Origin: Conoideocrella luteorostrata
Taxonomy: Eukaryota > Ascomycota > Sordariomycetes > Hypocreales > Clavicipitaceae
Length of the DNA: 57,370 nt
Assembly: GCA_032433595.1 (NCBI GenBank)
Contig: JASWJB010000289.1
Span: forward strand, 1-57,370
Reading direction: 5' to 3'
Shown here in pieces: positions 32,972 to 44,573 of this stretch. Position numbers and translations under genes: made by a program. The notes under the pieces were generated by a model, which worked only from the letters and a program-made list of their open reading frames with translations, had not been told where the DNA came from and searched no databases. Every line of letters begins with the position of its first letter. Positions within the stretch are counted from its first letter, which is position 1.

Positions 32972-33202
32972 CGGCCGCCACACAGTGCTGGTTTAAACCC
33001 GATTAAACACGTGTGGCTATAGATAAAGCGCTGGATTAACGGTTAATTCGTTACTAGCAGGCCAAAAGGCAGGATTCTCTTTAAAGCCATTAGGTGGGCT
33101 TGGAATACTGTGCCGGAAGAGACTTTAAGGGATCTAGTGCACTCGATGCCTTGTCGGCTAGCTGCTGTTAGGGCGGCACAAGGTGGATTAACGGGCTACT
33201 AA
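32972..33202 (+). mobile_element. Tc1/mariner transposase C-terminal stub
   Basis: A single frame of 76 codons before its TAA matches the end of a Tc1/mariner DDE transposase: RPPHSAGLNPIKHVWL (family WPPxSPDLNPIEHxW), a TAG at 33020-33022 where Trp is expected, IKRWING, a TAA at 33044-33046, then AIRWAWNTVPEETLRDLVHS and MPCRLAAVRAAQGGLTGY. The two internal stops inactivate it. The DDE catalytic core upstream is not recognisable, so this is a truncated copy. Terminal inverted repeats were not found by eye. Surrounding DNA (about 32640-33430) is AT-rich with a poly(A) run near 33346. Confidence 0.8.
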
Positions 33203-36200
33203 GCGCCACCAAAGATATAAATTTCCCTTCGTATTGCTTTAGTTATTGAATGTACTTCTAAGCGGAGGACAGTTTAATTAAGCCATTGGGTGGCATTAAC
33301 TTTGTAAGAGATATTGCCTCAGCGACCAAAAACATAATAATTGTTTTTAAAAAAAAAAAAAAAAAGCATAACTATTATATAACTTATTTAGCTATTTAGG
33401 TAATAGATTTTATTAATAACAAGCTTTAATTGCATCTGTGGTGAGCGTTCGAATTGAAGGGTCAATTGGACAATGTGGACAAAATGGCTCAGTTAAACTG
33501 TCCCCCGCATGACTTCTTGGTTCCACTTGTCACGGGTGTTAATTATTCAAGGGTTGTATTGTACACAGGTTCATCCAAACTCGAAGGAGGTGAAGAAATA
33601 AAGCAGCTACGTAATGCCTCAAAACCCTTGCCCGCCTCTCACAGGCAAGCCCGTAAGAGTCGACCAGCTTCTTAGCCGTCCTGAGTGAGTATGTCGAGAT
33701 ACTTGAGGGAGTCGTCCGCAGGATCCTGGACCCCATTCATTGCGCCTAGAATTAAGACCAGCCTGTCAGCCTCCCTCCTTAACGGAATTTTTTTTGCCCT
33801 ATCTAATGACTTTGCCTGGTATGAACTTTATGAGTGGTCGTTCTCATACATGTCATTGACACCGTAACCTTATCAGCAGCCTGTCATAGATCGCGGCTAA
33901 TGCAAGCTTCATAGAAAGACCTCTTTGGACAAGAACGGGAGGCTCAATGCTATGACACTGAGGATAACGCGCTCGGCAAATGACTTTATGTCACTTTGAA
34001 TCGAGATTGCTTAGCACTGCCTAATTGTTTCAAACGGCTGACTATATTTAGAGTGCATGAACTGCGTTACATTGGTCATATGTCAATCAAGTTAAGTGCG
34101 ACTCATTGGTTAGCTGTGGAGCCGGTCTTGTTGTTGACAGTACATTACATATAACTCACAGAGAAGTGTGATTAGTTACGACCAAGATATTCGTCATGCA
34201 TGGCAATATGTGAGGCCCATCGTATTCTCTCTTCTCTTTAGGTAGCATCTATTCTCCTGGGGCTCTACTACATACCAAGAACCATTTACTCTCCTCATTC
34301 GCCGTGCCTCCAGTCTGTTTCTGTATGGCCTGGGCCTCAGCATCAGCCAAGAACATACGCTCTTGTAAGCTGTCATATTGCTCCATATAACATTAACATG
34401 AGAATTTCTCATATTACTCCGTACATGATGTAAAGCCTCGAAAAAGGGTCAATAATTTAGTACTGTTCGATCTATAAAAAGGCATTCGAAACAGTGTACT
34501 CCGTACTCCGTACAGTAAATTAGTTTAGATTGAACATTTCACTTGGCGAAACAGAATCTTAAAGTGGGTTGCTAGACCTCGGACAGGTTGGGTTGACTGC
34601 AGCCCCGCCACGCCGCGCCCCGCCACAGTTCGTATTTGCTGTCGATGTGCAGCCAAAAAAACAGGTTAACGTGAAACCTGCATGACTTAGCTTCGTGTCC
34701 AACTACGACGGAGGTTTGTACAACACACAATACAAGGTGGCCCTGGTGAAGCTGAACCGGATGGAGTGCCGCTTGGCTTGTTGCTAGGCTGCTTGCCACG
34801 AATGTATGTTGGTCAAAAGAAAGAAAATCCCTTCTCTTCTTTACAGACGAAGTGAGGTCAAAGGAAAAAAGTGTCAGTGCGTAAACATGGTTCTGGAAAA
34901 CGACGATTGGGCCAAAGCGCGTCTCTCGGCTTACTTGTCATTGCTGTACACGTTGTCACTGCATTTGGTGCACCGCCGCCAGACCGGGTCTGCTGAAAGG
35001 AAGCCCGGTTTACCTGCTACGGAGTATCAGGTCGGCGTTGCAATGGAGCAATAACGTGGATCTCATATAGACTGGAGTGGACTGGGCTGGAGTGGACTGG
35101 GGTGTTTGAGCATGAGAAGATTCGGCTGTGGAGGTGATGGGGACGCTGACACTCAGATTGGAGTTCTTGTATGAGAAATGGCGGGCAAGAGCAACGATTA
35201 CTCGGAGAAGAATTCTCGATCCAGAATCGCCCGACAGCACGCTGAGTACTCCACGTCGCGACGAAACGAGCAAACGGCGGTGTCTAGTGGTATGACCCGT
35301 CTGCCGGGCAATCTCACACAGAGTGCTCCGTACTTGTCCGTGCTACTCGTGCTCAAACCTCGCATGTGCAACCCCAGAAAGCCGTGCATTGTCTCCTGCT
35401 GACGCTGGGTCGTCTATCGTCTTGAGCCCGGCAATCGGGGTATCGCCACACCCAACATCGGCCGTCTCGTATTCGAACTTGCCCGTCAATTGATCGTCCC
35501 GAACCCCCAGGACCCATCCGGGCACCGCTACTGCACGCTTGATGCAACATGCCACTAGCTTCAAGGTCCTTTTATCAACGATGTACGCTTGAGAAACATT
35601 TCTTTGCCAGTAGGCTGTCAGATACATATTATTGAGGATACCCTTCCTCATATTGCTTTTTTCTGTTTCTTTGGACCTCGTTTGCTACCTGGGGCATTGT
35701 ACGTCCAGCAGACAATAGACCCAAGCTCGCACTCCGATTCGCACTTGCCGAAACCTTCAAACAGCCTTCGACAGCCGCTCGCTTTCCCGCCACACAGCTG
35801 CAGACCACATTTCCGCGTCAACCAGCACTCCGTTTCCTCGAACAATAGCTCGCCCATTGATTTTTTGACTTGAGCGCCCTCGCCCCGACCCCGACATTTA
35901 TTTCTTCATCATTACTGTGGCGATTGGCTTTATTGGGCTTGACCTACGGGGTAAGCTTTCACCCCCGCCACTTGTGGTTGGGCACCACTGTCTACCCTTT
36001 GAACGCGGGGCCAACCACCCCAGGGCACCCCAGGGCAGTGCCTTGTCGTGCGTCGTGCATCTCTTGCGTGCAGATGCCAACCGGTCAGTGATCAAAGCAA
36101 AAGTCGTCACTGGCCAGCCATTCGCACGGGAATCTCCACGAGTATATTGCTCACAAGTATCGCACACAGTTCACTGATGGTCCTATTCGTCTCCAAAGAG

Positions 36201-36357
36201 TCGCATGGCTGCGTGGCGCAATTTAGCAGAGCCTAAAAAATTTACTTTGTGCACAAGCAGCGCTCTCGGCGAAGCGCACGCTCAAACCGGCAGCCAGCTG
36301 CACGACAGTTAGCGTTTGACTACTCCGTGCCAGCCCAACCACCATCAATTCATAGTC
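33203..36357. other. Gene-free stretch
   Basis: No gene can be supported. It holds four TACTCCGTA/TACGGAGTA copies (34415, 34497, 34504, 35018) and a small tandem array of a GACTGGAGTG-like unit near 35070-35100. A minus-strand frame at 35343-35651 (102 codons) has no recognised domain. Confidence 0.5.
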
Positions 36358-39102
36358 ATGGCGGACACCCAAAGTCGCTCCAATAGCCTGCAGCGCATGT
36401 TGGATTTGGAAAAGCAATATATGGTAAGAGACCAACCCCGGCTCGTTTTTTCTTTTTCTTTTTGAGCCTTTCATCCTTGCGCTTCTTCGCAGTCTTTGTT
36501 TTTCTTGGGCTATGTTACTTCGCCCGGGCATTGTGCCTGTCGTTCCGCAATCGACTTACATTCCTGTTCCACCTTACAGTTTGAGCGACTCCATCCGCAG
36601 CCGGCCCAGCTGAACTCAAAGTCTCAACCGACTGCCGCATCCGGCAGCCAAACGTCTTCCCCGGACCGCACGAGCATTCAAGTCCGCCGTGCAGAGGGAA
36701 TCGCACAAAAGTATCAGGGAAAGAGTGGCGATGGTCGTCGTGATACTTCTCTTCCTCCTCAACTTCCTCCTCTAATGATTAACACCGGTACTCCTCTCAC
36801 AATGAGCCGATCAGATTTGTTCATGGGCAGAGGGAGAGAACTACCCTCCGCGGACGGGGTCTCTTCAGCAGCTTCAACGCCAAGGGAGAAACACACAAAA
36901 GTCGTGGCGTTCGAATTCCCCCCAAAGGAAGCGGAAGCCGCTCAGTGTTATTCTCCAAGCTGGGAGGCATACGAACGACGAAGGAGTGAAAAGAAAATGG
37001 AAAAGAAGGAACGGGAAGAATCAAAAAAGGAAGGCATCAAGCGACTCTCCAAGAAGCCACCTCCACCTAGCTCACCGAAATCCCTCCAGCAGGCTTTGGC
37101 TTCAGAAACGGACGCCGGTAGAGGACGTCGGCGTGAGCGAGCAGAAACTACAGCGGCTATGAGCAGTCCAAACAAAGAGCCAAAACCAGCCCGAAAGGCT
37201 CGCAGCCGATCAGGCTCGTTTGTTTCCATGCTTAGAGCGCCTTTTGAGTTTCGTCGCTCCTCAGTTGAACAGGGAAACGACTCTGGCTTTATAGGAGGAA
37301 TCAAGTTGGAACTTCAACGGCATGCGGCCCAACAACAGGTGTTGGACACCGACGCCGTTGAAGATGACGAATCGCATATTCACCCTGCTCTTCGCAAAGG
37401 AAAGAGCCAGGAGATCATGTCATCTTCAGCTTTGAAATCACCGCCGCCGCCTCCCAGAGCTGGAGGTCCGGATGAAGCAGGTAACCAACGTCGCTATCCT
37501 CCAATTACGAGAGGCAATAACATCCGTCACCAAAAATCCATGTCACTAATCTCACCTACTGCGCCTGCTATTCCTGATCTTAGCAAGATTGACAAGTGGC
37601 GCGCCAGAGTAGGCCTCAAGGCTGGTTCACGGCCGGAGTCGCGGATGGATCGCGATCGAGATGCACAGCCGGGTGGAACCGCCATTGGAGCAATAACTGA
37701 GCAAAGGAAGCAGAGTAGCTTACCTAGGGCCGTCAATGGACCCAGGGAGCAGCCAAAGCCCTCAGTTACTTCGCCTCGGAAGCCAATGCATATTGCTTAT
37801 GCTGCTGGGGCATCACCAACTCAATCCACCAACTTCCAACAGAAGTCCGACGACACTCGACGCCCGCAGCACCACAGTAACAATGAGTCTGTTTCGTCTA
37901 TGTCGTCGGAAGCAACTGGATATAAGACTGCTCCGTCGTCACCAGCACCCCCCGAGCCGCCTCGGCGAAGTTCTAAACGAAGCTCAGTCTTGAGTTTAGA
38001 CGGGTCGATACCACCGATGCCCCCGCTGCCTTCGCCAAATCAGCAACAACAACTCAACGTTCAATCATCTCCAAGGCACGTTGGCCCATCTGCTCAACGG
38101 TCATTCCCTCTATGTAAGAGCGCAGCACGGTCCGCGGCCGCTCAAGCCAAAGATTGTCAATCTGCAAAGGTGGCTACTACTGCCAGCCCGGCATCGCGAT
38201 ATGTGTCTGCCCCAACCTACAACGGTCATGTACCAACCAGCTCATCTGATGACTCTGGCTCCGACGATTTCCGCTCCACGTCCTGCGTGAGTACACCAGC
38301 AACTTCCCGACCACAATCTGAGAGGGAAATGTCTCTGGTTTCAAGCAAAGGAGATACGTCCACGCCGGACGACAAAGCTGCCAAGTCTCGACTGAGCACG
38401 ACGTACCCAGTCCAGAGTGAGGATAATTCCGAAGAGGAAATGGATCCAATACAAGCCGCCGCCGAGAAAGTCCTTGCTGTGTTTAATGGAATTCCAGTAC
38501 AGAAACCTGGGCTGCGCGGACGATGCAACTCCCAATCGAGTCTCGCCACAGATGCAAGCTTCGAACCATCGCTTAAGGAGCGGCCACTCAAGCTGCGTCC
38601 CAAGAGCAAACCTCTTACGCAGACGCTACAAAACATGTCAGCTCCTGCCTCATACCTTCAAGATGCTCGTAAGCAACCACCAGCCGTCACTCCGGTCCGC
38701 GTTCATAAAAAACGCTTCGGCCCTCCTGCCTCCTTCATTCTGCCGGATGATGATGGCTCTGATACCGCCACAGATGACGCTCAAAAGCTCGAATCATATG
38801 TTCCCGACACGGTCGGCCGCTCCCAAAGGCATAAGTCTACGCCACTCCTCTCAAGTTCGGATAGAGAACCCATCTCGAAAGTCTTTGTCGAATGCTGCTC
38901 CTGCAAGCACTACCACGACATGCCCAGTAAGCTGTACGAAGCCATGGCCAATCCAGGAGGCACGCTCAGTTCTGCTGACAAATATGGGTTCTGTGGTGCG
39001 TTATCCATGACTGTTCAATGTTCGTGGTGCAAGCACGAAATGAGTATTCGTTGCTGTGCAGGCTTAGCCTCAACATTGTACATTAAAGAAAGGCTACACT
39101 GA
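36358..39102 (+). CDS. Long disordered protein with C-terminal Cys cluster
   Basis: Join(36358..36423,36580..39102), 862 residues; conserved-looking fungal protein of unknown function. Exon 1 encodes MADTQSRSNSLQRMLDLEKQ followed by YM. The 156-nt intron (GTAAGAG to CTTACAG) is in phase 0. The body is Ser/Pro/Arg/Lys-rich and probably disordered, with a Lys/Glu-rich stretch near residues 165-185, polyproline runs and an amphipathic patch (DPIQAAAEKVLAVFNGIPVQ). The C-terminus (about residues 793-845) carries ECCSCKHYHDMPSKLYEAM and QCSWCKHEMSIRCCAGLA, that is CxxC pairs that could bind zinc. It is intact. The intron decides the start, because an unspliced start would lack the N-terminal helix. 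Confidence 0.8.
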
Positions 39103-40092
39103 ATAAAGCGGTATCACATTCTGCGATTACGCGGAGGAACGCGGTAGGAATTGTGTACATGACTGTTTTATTTGTTTGTTCAGGAGGGTCTCATAAACTT
39201 TCTTGGCGGCCACCAAGCTCAAATGTGTTTTTTTTTCGTCTTCTTCATTTCTTGTCTTATGAGCTTATGTATTTTGCATTTCGTCAAATGTAGGGAATGC
39301 CTGAGGGAATTGGCGTTTGGAATGAAGGCTATGCTTTATACCCATATTATTACCTAGGAGCACTTCTCCGCCGAAAACAATACCACATATCACTACAAAT
39401 AAATATCTTATTGAGAAACAAATCTCATTCATTTCCTCCCTACAACTATGCAAATGGCTCCCTAAAAAGTATGTGCCGTTGTAATTAACGCTCACTCATC
39501 AAGGCACACCAGACTGTCCTCATTGAACTTCAAGTAAAGGTGCTTCGACGTCTCTCATAATCAAGGCAGCCCTGGGGCCATCAAGTCAGACTACGATAGC
39601 GGCTGCTCTGTGTTGATACGACTGTATTGGCCGGCTCCGTATTAATGCTTGTGAGCATGTCTCACGCTGACTCCAAAGGATCCTAACCTCTAGTCACGAA
39701 GCGCATCAGACCAAGGCGGCTGGACGGATTGTTTACTGTGAATGGTCCAACTATGATGACGATTCTGGACAGATGCGTTTCCGTCGACAGGTTTATTGCG
39801 TACATCTGCATCTGAGTGGCAGCATAACCCCTCCGCCAGTACGCCCATGTATGCCTCGTTTCGGTAATGACTGCATAATGCGTATTGACTGAGGCTGCCG
39901 CATTGTGCTGTATTGCCGATGATACAGACAGCGGGACATCCGGGGCTGTAAGCTTACTGCGGAGTATACCAACACTCTGCCTCCTCATTATTTCCATTCC
40001 ACCATTTTGTGCGACCTGCGGTATACTATGGGCGATTCAACGGAGTACCGTAGCGAATCATGGTGCTGTCCTCAGGTCCACAATGGAAGATG
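39103..40092. other. Gene-free stretch
   Basis: 3' flank of the disordered-protein gene and non-coding DNA. A minus-strand frame at 39683-39997 (104 codons) has no recognised domain. Confidence 0.45.
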
Positions 40093-40330
40093 ACACCCCA
40101 GAGAATCCAAGGACCTTCTCGTCTTCTGCCACGGTGACTTTTCCATGCCTAATGTCATGATCAAGTCAGCGACATGGGAAGGTTGATGATTTCATCGATT
40201 GTAAACACGGCAGGCTCCAACCAGAGGAGCTTAAAGACATTGTGCCGTGCGCCATCGCTTGCGCTCCCTGGAAGACACAGCCATCAGAAGCAGCCGCAAG
40301 ACACTCTGCGCGAGCATGAGCGGTATAGGA
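40093..40330 (+). pseudogene. APH-family phosphotransferase fragment
   Basis: Short relic of an aminoglycoside-phosphotransferase-like (APH/choline kinase fold) protein. One frame reads DLLVFCHGDFSMPNVMI, which holds the catalytic-loop signature (family HGDxxxxN, here HGDFSMPN with the catalytic Asp intact). After TATW-like sequence near 40165 the similarity moves to another frame reading GKVDDFIDCKHGRLQPEELK (family GxVTGIIDWExAGxxPxE). One frameshift therefore separates the catalytic loop from the metal-binding Asp motif, and the N-terminal lobe was not found. Fungal genomes carry many such genes of unknown substrate. Confidence 0.6.
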
Positions 40331-41504
40331 CTGTCTACACCGCAGGGCCGTAGAGGAGCGGTACTTGTAAGAATTGTTTACTCATTCAATCAACGTGCAG
40401 TGCAACCACTCTACAGCAACAAAGTTGCACGCCGGTCCAGCAGCCGTCCGTCCCTCCAAGGTGTCCCTCCCGGTGGGTGTTGTGCGAGGACCATGACCAA
40501 CACACATATATGCATCATGCATCAAGTTTCGCACTAATCATGAATGAATCACCAATATTGTGACGGGCGCGTGCGTCGTCGCCCCGAATGGTCAGATCGT
40601 GACCACCCATCGCTATGCTCCATCTTCGTCGATGCCGCCATGCAGAGTAGAAAAAGTCGCAGGCGGTAAGACCGTAAGACGGTAAGACGAGAAGAGGGCG
40701 ATCAGAGAAAGGTGGTCCAAAAGCAAACCCCCGAGCCGGCAAATAGCATTCAAGCACGAGACACATTTGTTCGACAAGCCTACAGAGAGGACGAATATCG
40801 CATGTCTACTGCTGCTGGGGCCAAGCCTATCGGCAAATCGGTCAGTCGTTTCATCGCTTTACCCATCTGTTCGAGCACCTTGTGTCTCCTTGTTAGCGTG
40901 TAGGAGTCTGATGGACGGACACGGGATGAGTTGCCTCAACTTGCTGCAGCCAGACAGCCTTGTGCGCCATCAGAGGTGGGAGGTGGAGGGGCTTGCGCTG
41001 CAGTTGAGTTGCAGAGGCCCTCGCGGTTGCAGAATCTCGGAGTTCCTTGGAGTCCATTGGTAAGAAATCTGGGCGTGAAGGGAGAACTGTATGCTTCCCC
41101 GCCATGTGACCACTCCCCGACGGTATGGGGTAAGCTGTCTTACGTTCCACCGTGCAGTTGACAGCTGCGGGTGTGAACACCTTTTAAAGCACAATGGCGT
41201 AATCGATATAGAGGAAGCAATTCTATGCATATTGGCAACCCATTGATTATTGCAGCGAGGTTGGTGTCATGACAGTGCATGAGGCTTCGCCCGGCTACTG
41301 TGCACGCGTGACACAAGGATGTGTTTTTCGTCCCTCTTGCTTCCGGCTGAACGAGGAATTGCAGATGCAGTATACCAATCTCTGTATTGTAATTTTAAGC
41401 ACTATCTCATCAGCTGGCAACAGATAAACTCGCGCAGCAATTAGCACAAGAAGTATATTCCACTCGGTCCAGTCCTTACTCTCCTCGGGTCCGAGCATTG
41501 TAAA
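40331..41504. other. Gene-free stretch
   Basis: No gene is supported. Only short, unrecognised frames occur. Confidence 0.5.
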
Positions 41505-43200
41505 TCACCGAAAAGCTTCCCGATCAACCTGTAGTTTTGCATCTACAACATATACTTCGCCTAGAAGATGGGATGTGCTTTCCACGTCCATGTTTCGTAA
41601 GATAGAAATTGTTTTACAGCCAAAGATGATACCCCACTGATCCCCTTTGCCAATGATGCCATGAGCGGTACCCATGTAGCCGTGTTGAGCGAGGAATATC
41701 CCGTTCCCACGAAGCATTATTGGAATCAAAGAGCTGAAGAGGTATCCGTCTCCACCTACTACTGTCGCTTCCCAGTATTGAGAGTCTGTTGCCTCCGCCT
41801 CACCGGACTTTTGGTGTATGCCGAGCAAATATGCCGCTTGATCTCGCCGCCACGCCTGCAAATCTCCTTGCACAACGTCTGCGGGCGGGATTTCGAGAAA
41901 TGCATGAAGACGACGAAGTGGCGGGTATGGATTAGGAACGTTGAAGTGGGCAATCGCCCTCCAGACCTGGGCGATGTCGTCTACCGCCATGTGCGGAGGG
42001 TGTAAGACTTCCGACACGAAGACCACTGTGTCTAGGACCACAGCTTGCACACCCAATTTGGGGCCATCAAGAAGCAGATTTCGACCACGGGGGCCTTGGT
42101 CTGTCAGCATGTCCCACCGTGGGAAACGGAGTCGACTTCCAGCGTCAAGCTGAATGTCCCATCGCAGGATTCATGACAGCAGCCCTGCATCCAGAATCTT
42201 TGCTGTGTGCTGCACGTGGTCCAGCATTTCAACATTCCTTTTAGTACGGATATATGTCGTCGCAAAGTCTTTGCAAAAGTCCAAGAAGCCCTGTTCGTAA
42301 GTTGGAAGAGTTTTACAACCAAGTTCCAAATCGTCACTGCCGAAGCTCGGTAGTTCTAGGAAGGCGTATATCCTATCTCTAGTATCCATTAAGTCTAGAA
42401 CTCTTGCGCTTTCTAATGTATTCAGTATCATTGTAGTAGGTAACTCTTCCTATTCCCAAAAAAACCCTTGGCAGTGTACGGCGGGGATACCAAGACTGAA
42501 GGTATGTACGCAGCTGGGGGCACGAAAGACTGCCCATGCGTCGACTCGTACTACCTTTGCCCAGCTAACCTCATGTTGGCCCCAAATGACCAGAGCCTCT
42601 CGAGCGAGCACCACCTCTTGGACAACCCAACCGCGGCCAAACCAAGGACGGCTCTAGAGAACAGCTACGGATTTCCAGCGTATGTCGCTCAAGATTGGAT
42701 CCCCGACACTTAGATGTGGGAACAGGGCCCAAGAGCCGTCTATCGTATTGCAAGTCTTTTCGATCCTCCCGTCAATCTCATCAATGAACTCAATGGCTGC
42801 TTTCGCATGGCTGCCCTCATCGTCTCCCAGATAAATCAAGGTGCGCTTGGATCTCCGATAAATTTCCCCCACCAACCCAACCTGCCTTCCCTTTTCCGTG
42901 ATATCCTCTTGATCAGTACATATTGAGTCTGCCCACAGAGTTCGCGGCTCGGTCGCGAATCTCATTCGCTTCAATACATTTGCAAGGCTGTGGGTGATGT
43001 TCAAAACCCCGCCGTCACATAGAATGGCCTGTTCACGGGTTGGCAAGCCCCAGACCTACGAGACTGCTTCATATTCCGGCGCTTCGTGTAGCAAGCAGAT
43101 GTGGAGGGTGCATTCAAGTGGCTCGCTGCCTTGGCCCGGGTTCAGGATCAGGTACCGGAAAACGGGGCCTGGTGGGAGTGTGTGATAGTGGTATTTCTCG
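41505..43200 (-). pseudogene. HET-domain gene, one frame with four nonsense codons
   Basis: HET-domain protein read in one unbroken frame over about 565 codons, interrupted only by stops. N-terminal part: FRYLILNPGQ, LECTLHICLLHEAPEYEAVS, then TAG at complement(43056..43058) exactly where YVWG needs Tyr, then VWGLPTREQAILCDGG, RTLWADSICTDQEDITEKGR and RSKRTLIYLGDDEG. A TAG at 42654-42656 precedes SRPWFGRGWVVQEVVLARE. A TAG at 42450-42452 precedes LNTLESARVLDLMDTRDRIY and AFLELP. A TGA at 42171-42173 stands where Trp is expected (LLS-stop-ILRWDIQLDAG). The C-terminus ends with the family GDQWGIIFG and HLLGEVYVVDA. There is no frameshift. The true 5' end is unclear: the frame stays open past 43300 without an in-frame ATG. 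Confidence 0.88.
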
Positions 43201-43794
43201 TGAAGGTAAGATGCTCGGATGTGTGCGGGCACTGCACAAACCGAATGACTGGTCCGTGTCGGAGTGGTTGTGTGTAGTGGATGTGGGAGATAGTAATAAC
43301 CACAACGCCAGTCAGGGTCGAGTGTTATAATAAGCCGATGTGATGTTCGCCTTGTTTAGGCACGATTTCTCCCCAACGACCCAACACAACTCTACATTTG
43401 CGGAGGCTTTCAAGAATAATGTAACACTAGGTATAGAGATGTAAAACCACGACGTCGGATCCATATTAATAAACACCGGACTTCAGCAGGTTTCATCACC
43501 TGAAAGGTGAGTGTGACAGTTCTGAACCTAATTCTTCTTCTGTCTATACGTGACCCCATCACAATACTTAGTGGCCTTATTGGTCAGTTAGGTGATTACA
43601 TCAAAGGTGGCTTGAGCTACTGGTCTGACCCCCAAGATCAGACTTGGACAGACCATGCCGATCACTGCACGGAATCTATTTCCCATTTGCCATAGAGATA
43701 CCGAGTTATGTTAAAAATATAATAATCTTCAATGGAGGCATTCAAGCTACGTATTCTGCAGTGCGAAAGCTGATAACATGTCTAGAATTATTCG

Positions 43795-44100
43795 TCATAA
43801 GGTTCGGAGGCTATATGCGTGGGCAATCCATCTCGAGGTACCGCCTTTGAACTCATAATAACTACCGCAATTTAGGCAGAGTTCTTCATTTTTGGCAAAA
43901 AGTAAAATAAAGGTAGGGGGCTCCCCTTCATTGATTCCCATTAGCTTTTCCGTGCATCTTACGTCACCTGCAGGAAAGTCGCAGACTACTGTGTGATTCG
44001 GAAAATTTTTGAGCATCTCCGCCACGGAGGTATCGAATTGCTCTTTGCTGATAACACTGCTTAAGTTGGCTGGTATGATGATTTGATGGTAAAATGACTT
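43795..44100 (-). other. Unassigned Cys-containing open frame
   Basis: A minus-strand frame reads from about 44100 through IIIPANLSSVISKEQFDTSV and AEMLKNFPNHTVVCDFPAGD to NEELCLNCGSYYEFKGG, ending at 43795. It looks more protein-like than its surroundings (four Cys, mixed composition), but no family is recognised and no start with supporting splice sites was settled. It may be an exon of a small gene or another relic. Confidence 0.3.
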
Positions 44101-44573
44101 AAGAGATAAATGCTGAAGAGAAGAGCGTTAGAACACTTGATTTCTGAGAAAGAGTAAATAAGCGTTGGAGACATGGCTGCTGTGACCCTTTGTGTATTTT
44201 CCAAGGTGCTCATATAGGACTTGTAAACTGCCGAGCAAGTCCAGCCTCATTTTTTGAAAGAGTGACGGTGATTGATGCACGTCTTCTTGGATTGTTCGAG
44301 ACGAGTCTGGATCTGGCTAACCATAAGCAGCCAGAGCAACTCGTTGAAGTATAAGCCAATTGTTGTTGGATGTATCATTCTCCATTCTCCACCTACGCAT
44401 CTCACTCAGGCATCTACCTAGACATCCTTTTTCCAATTTTGACTTAAAATGTCATTCTTTCACAGAGAAGACTGCGAATACGGGGAAGATAGCTTTACGG
44501 CGCTATTCGTAATACTATGACTATTTCCGTTAAATGCTTGATAATCTGACAAATTGACACCAGTTAGCTGCCA

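Noticed and set aside
35343..35651. Minus-strand 102-codon frame
   Set aside because: No recognisable domain and no supporting signals. The length is within chance for this composition.
41505..43200. Stop-codon reassignment or programmed readthrough
   Set aside because: Both TAG and TGA occur at conserved sense positions, while the intact genes here use TAA, TAG and TGA as normal terminators.
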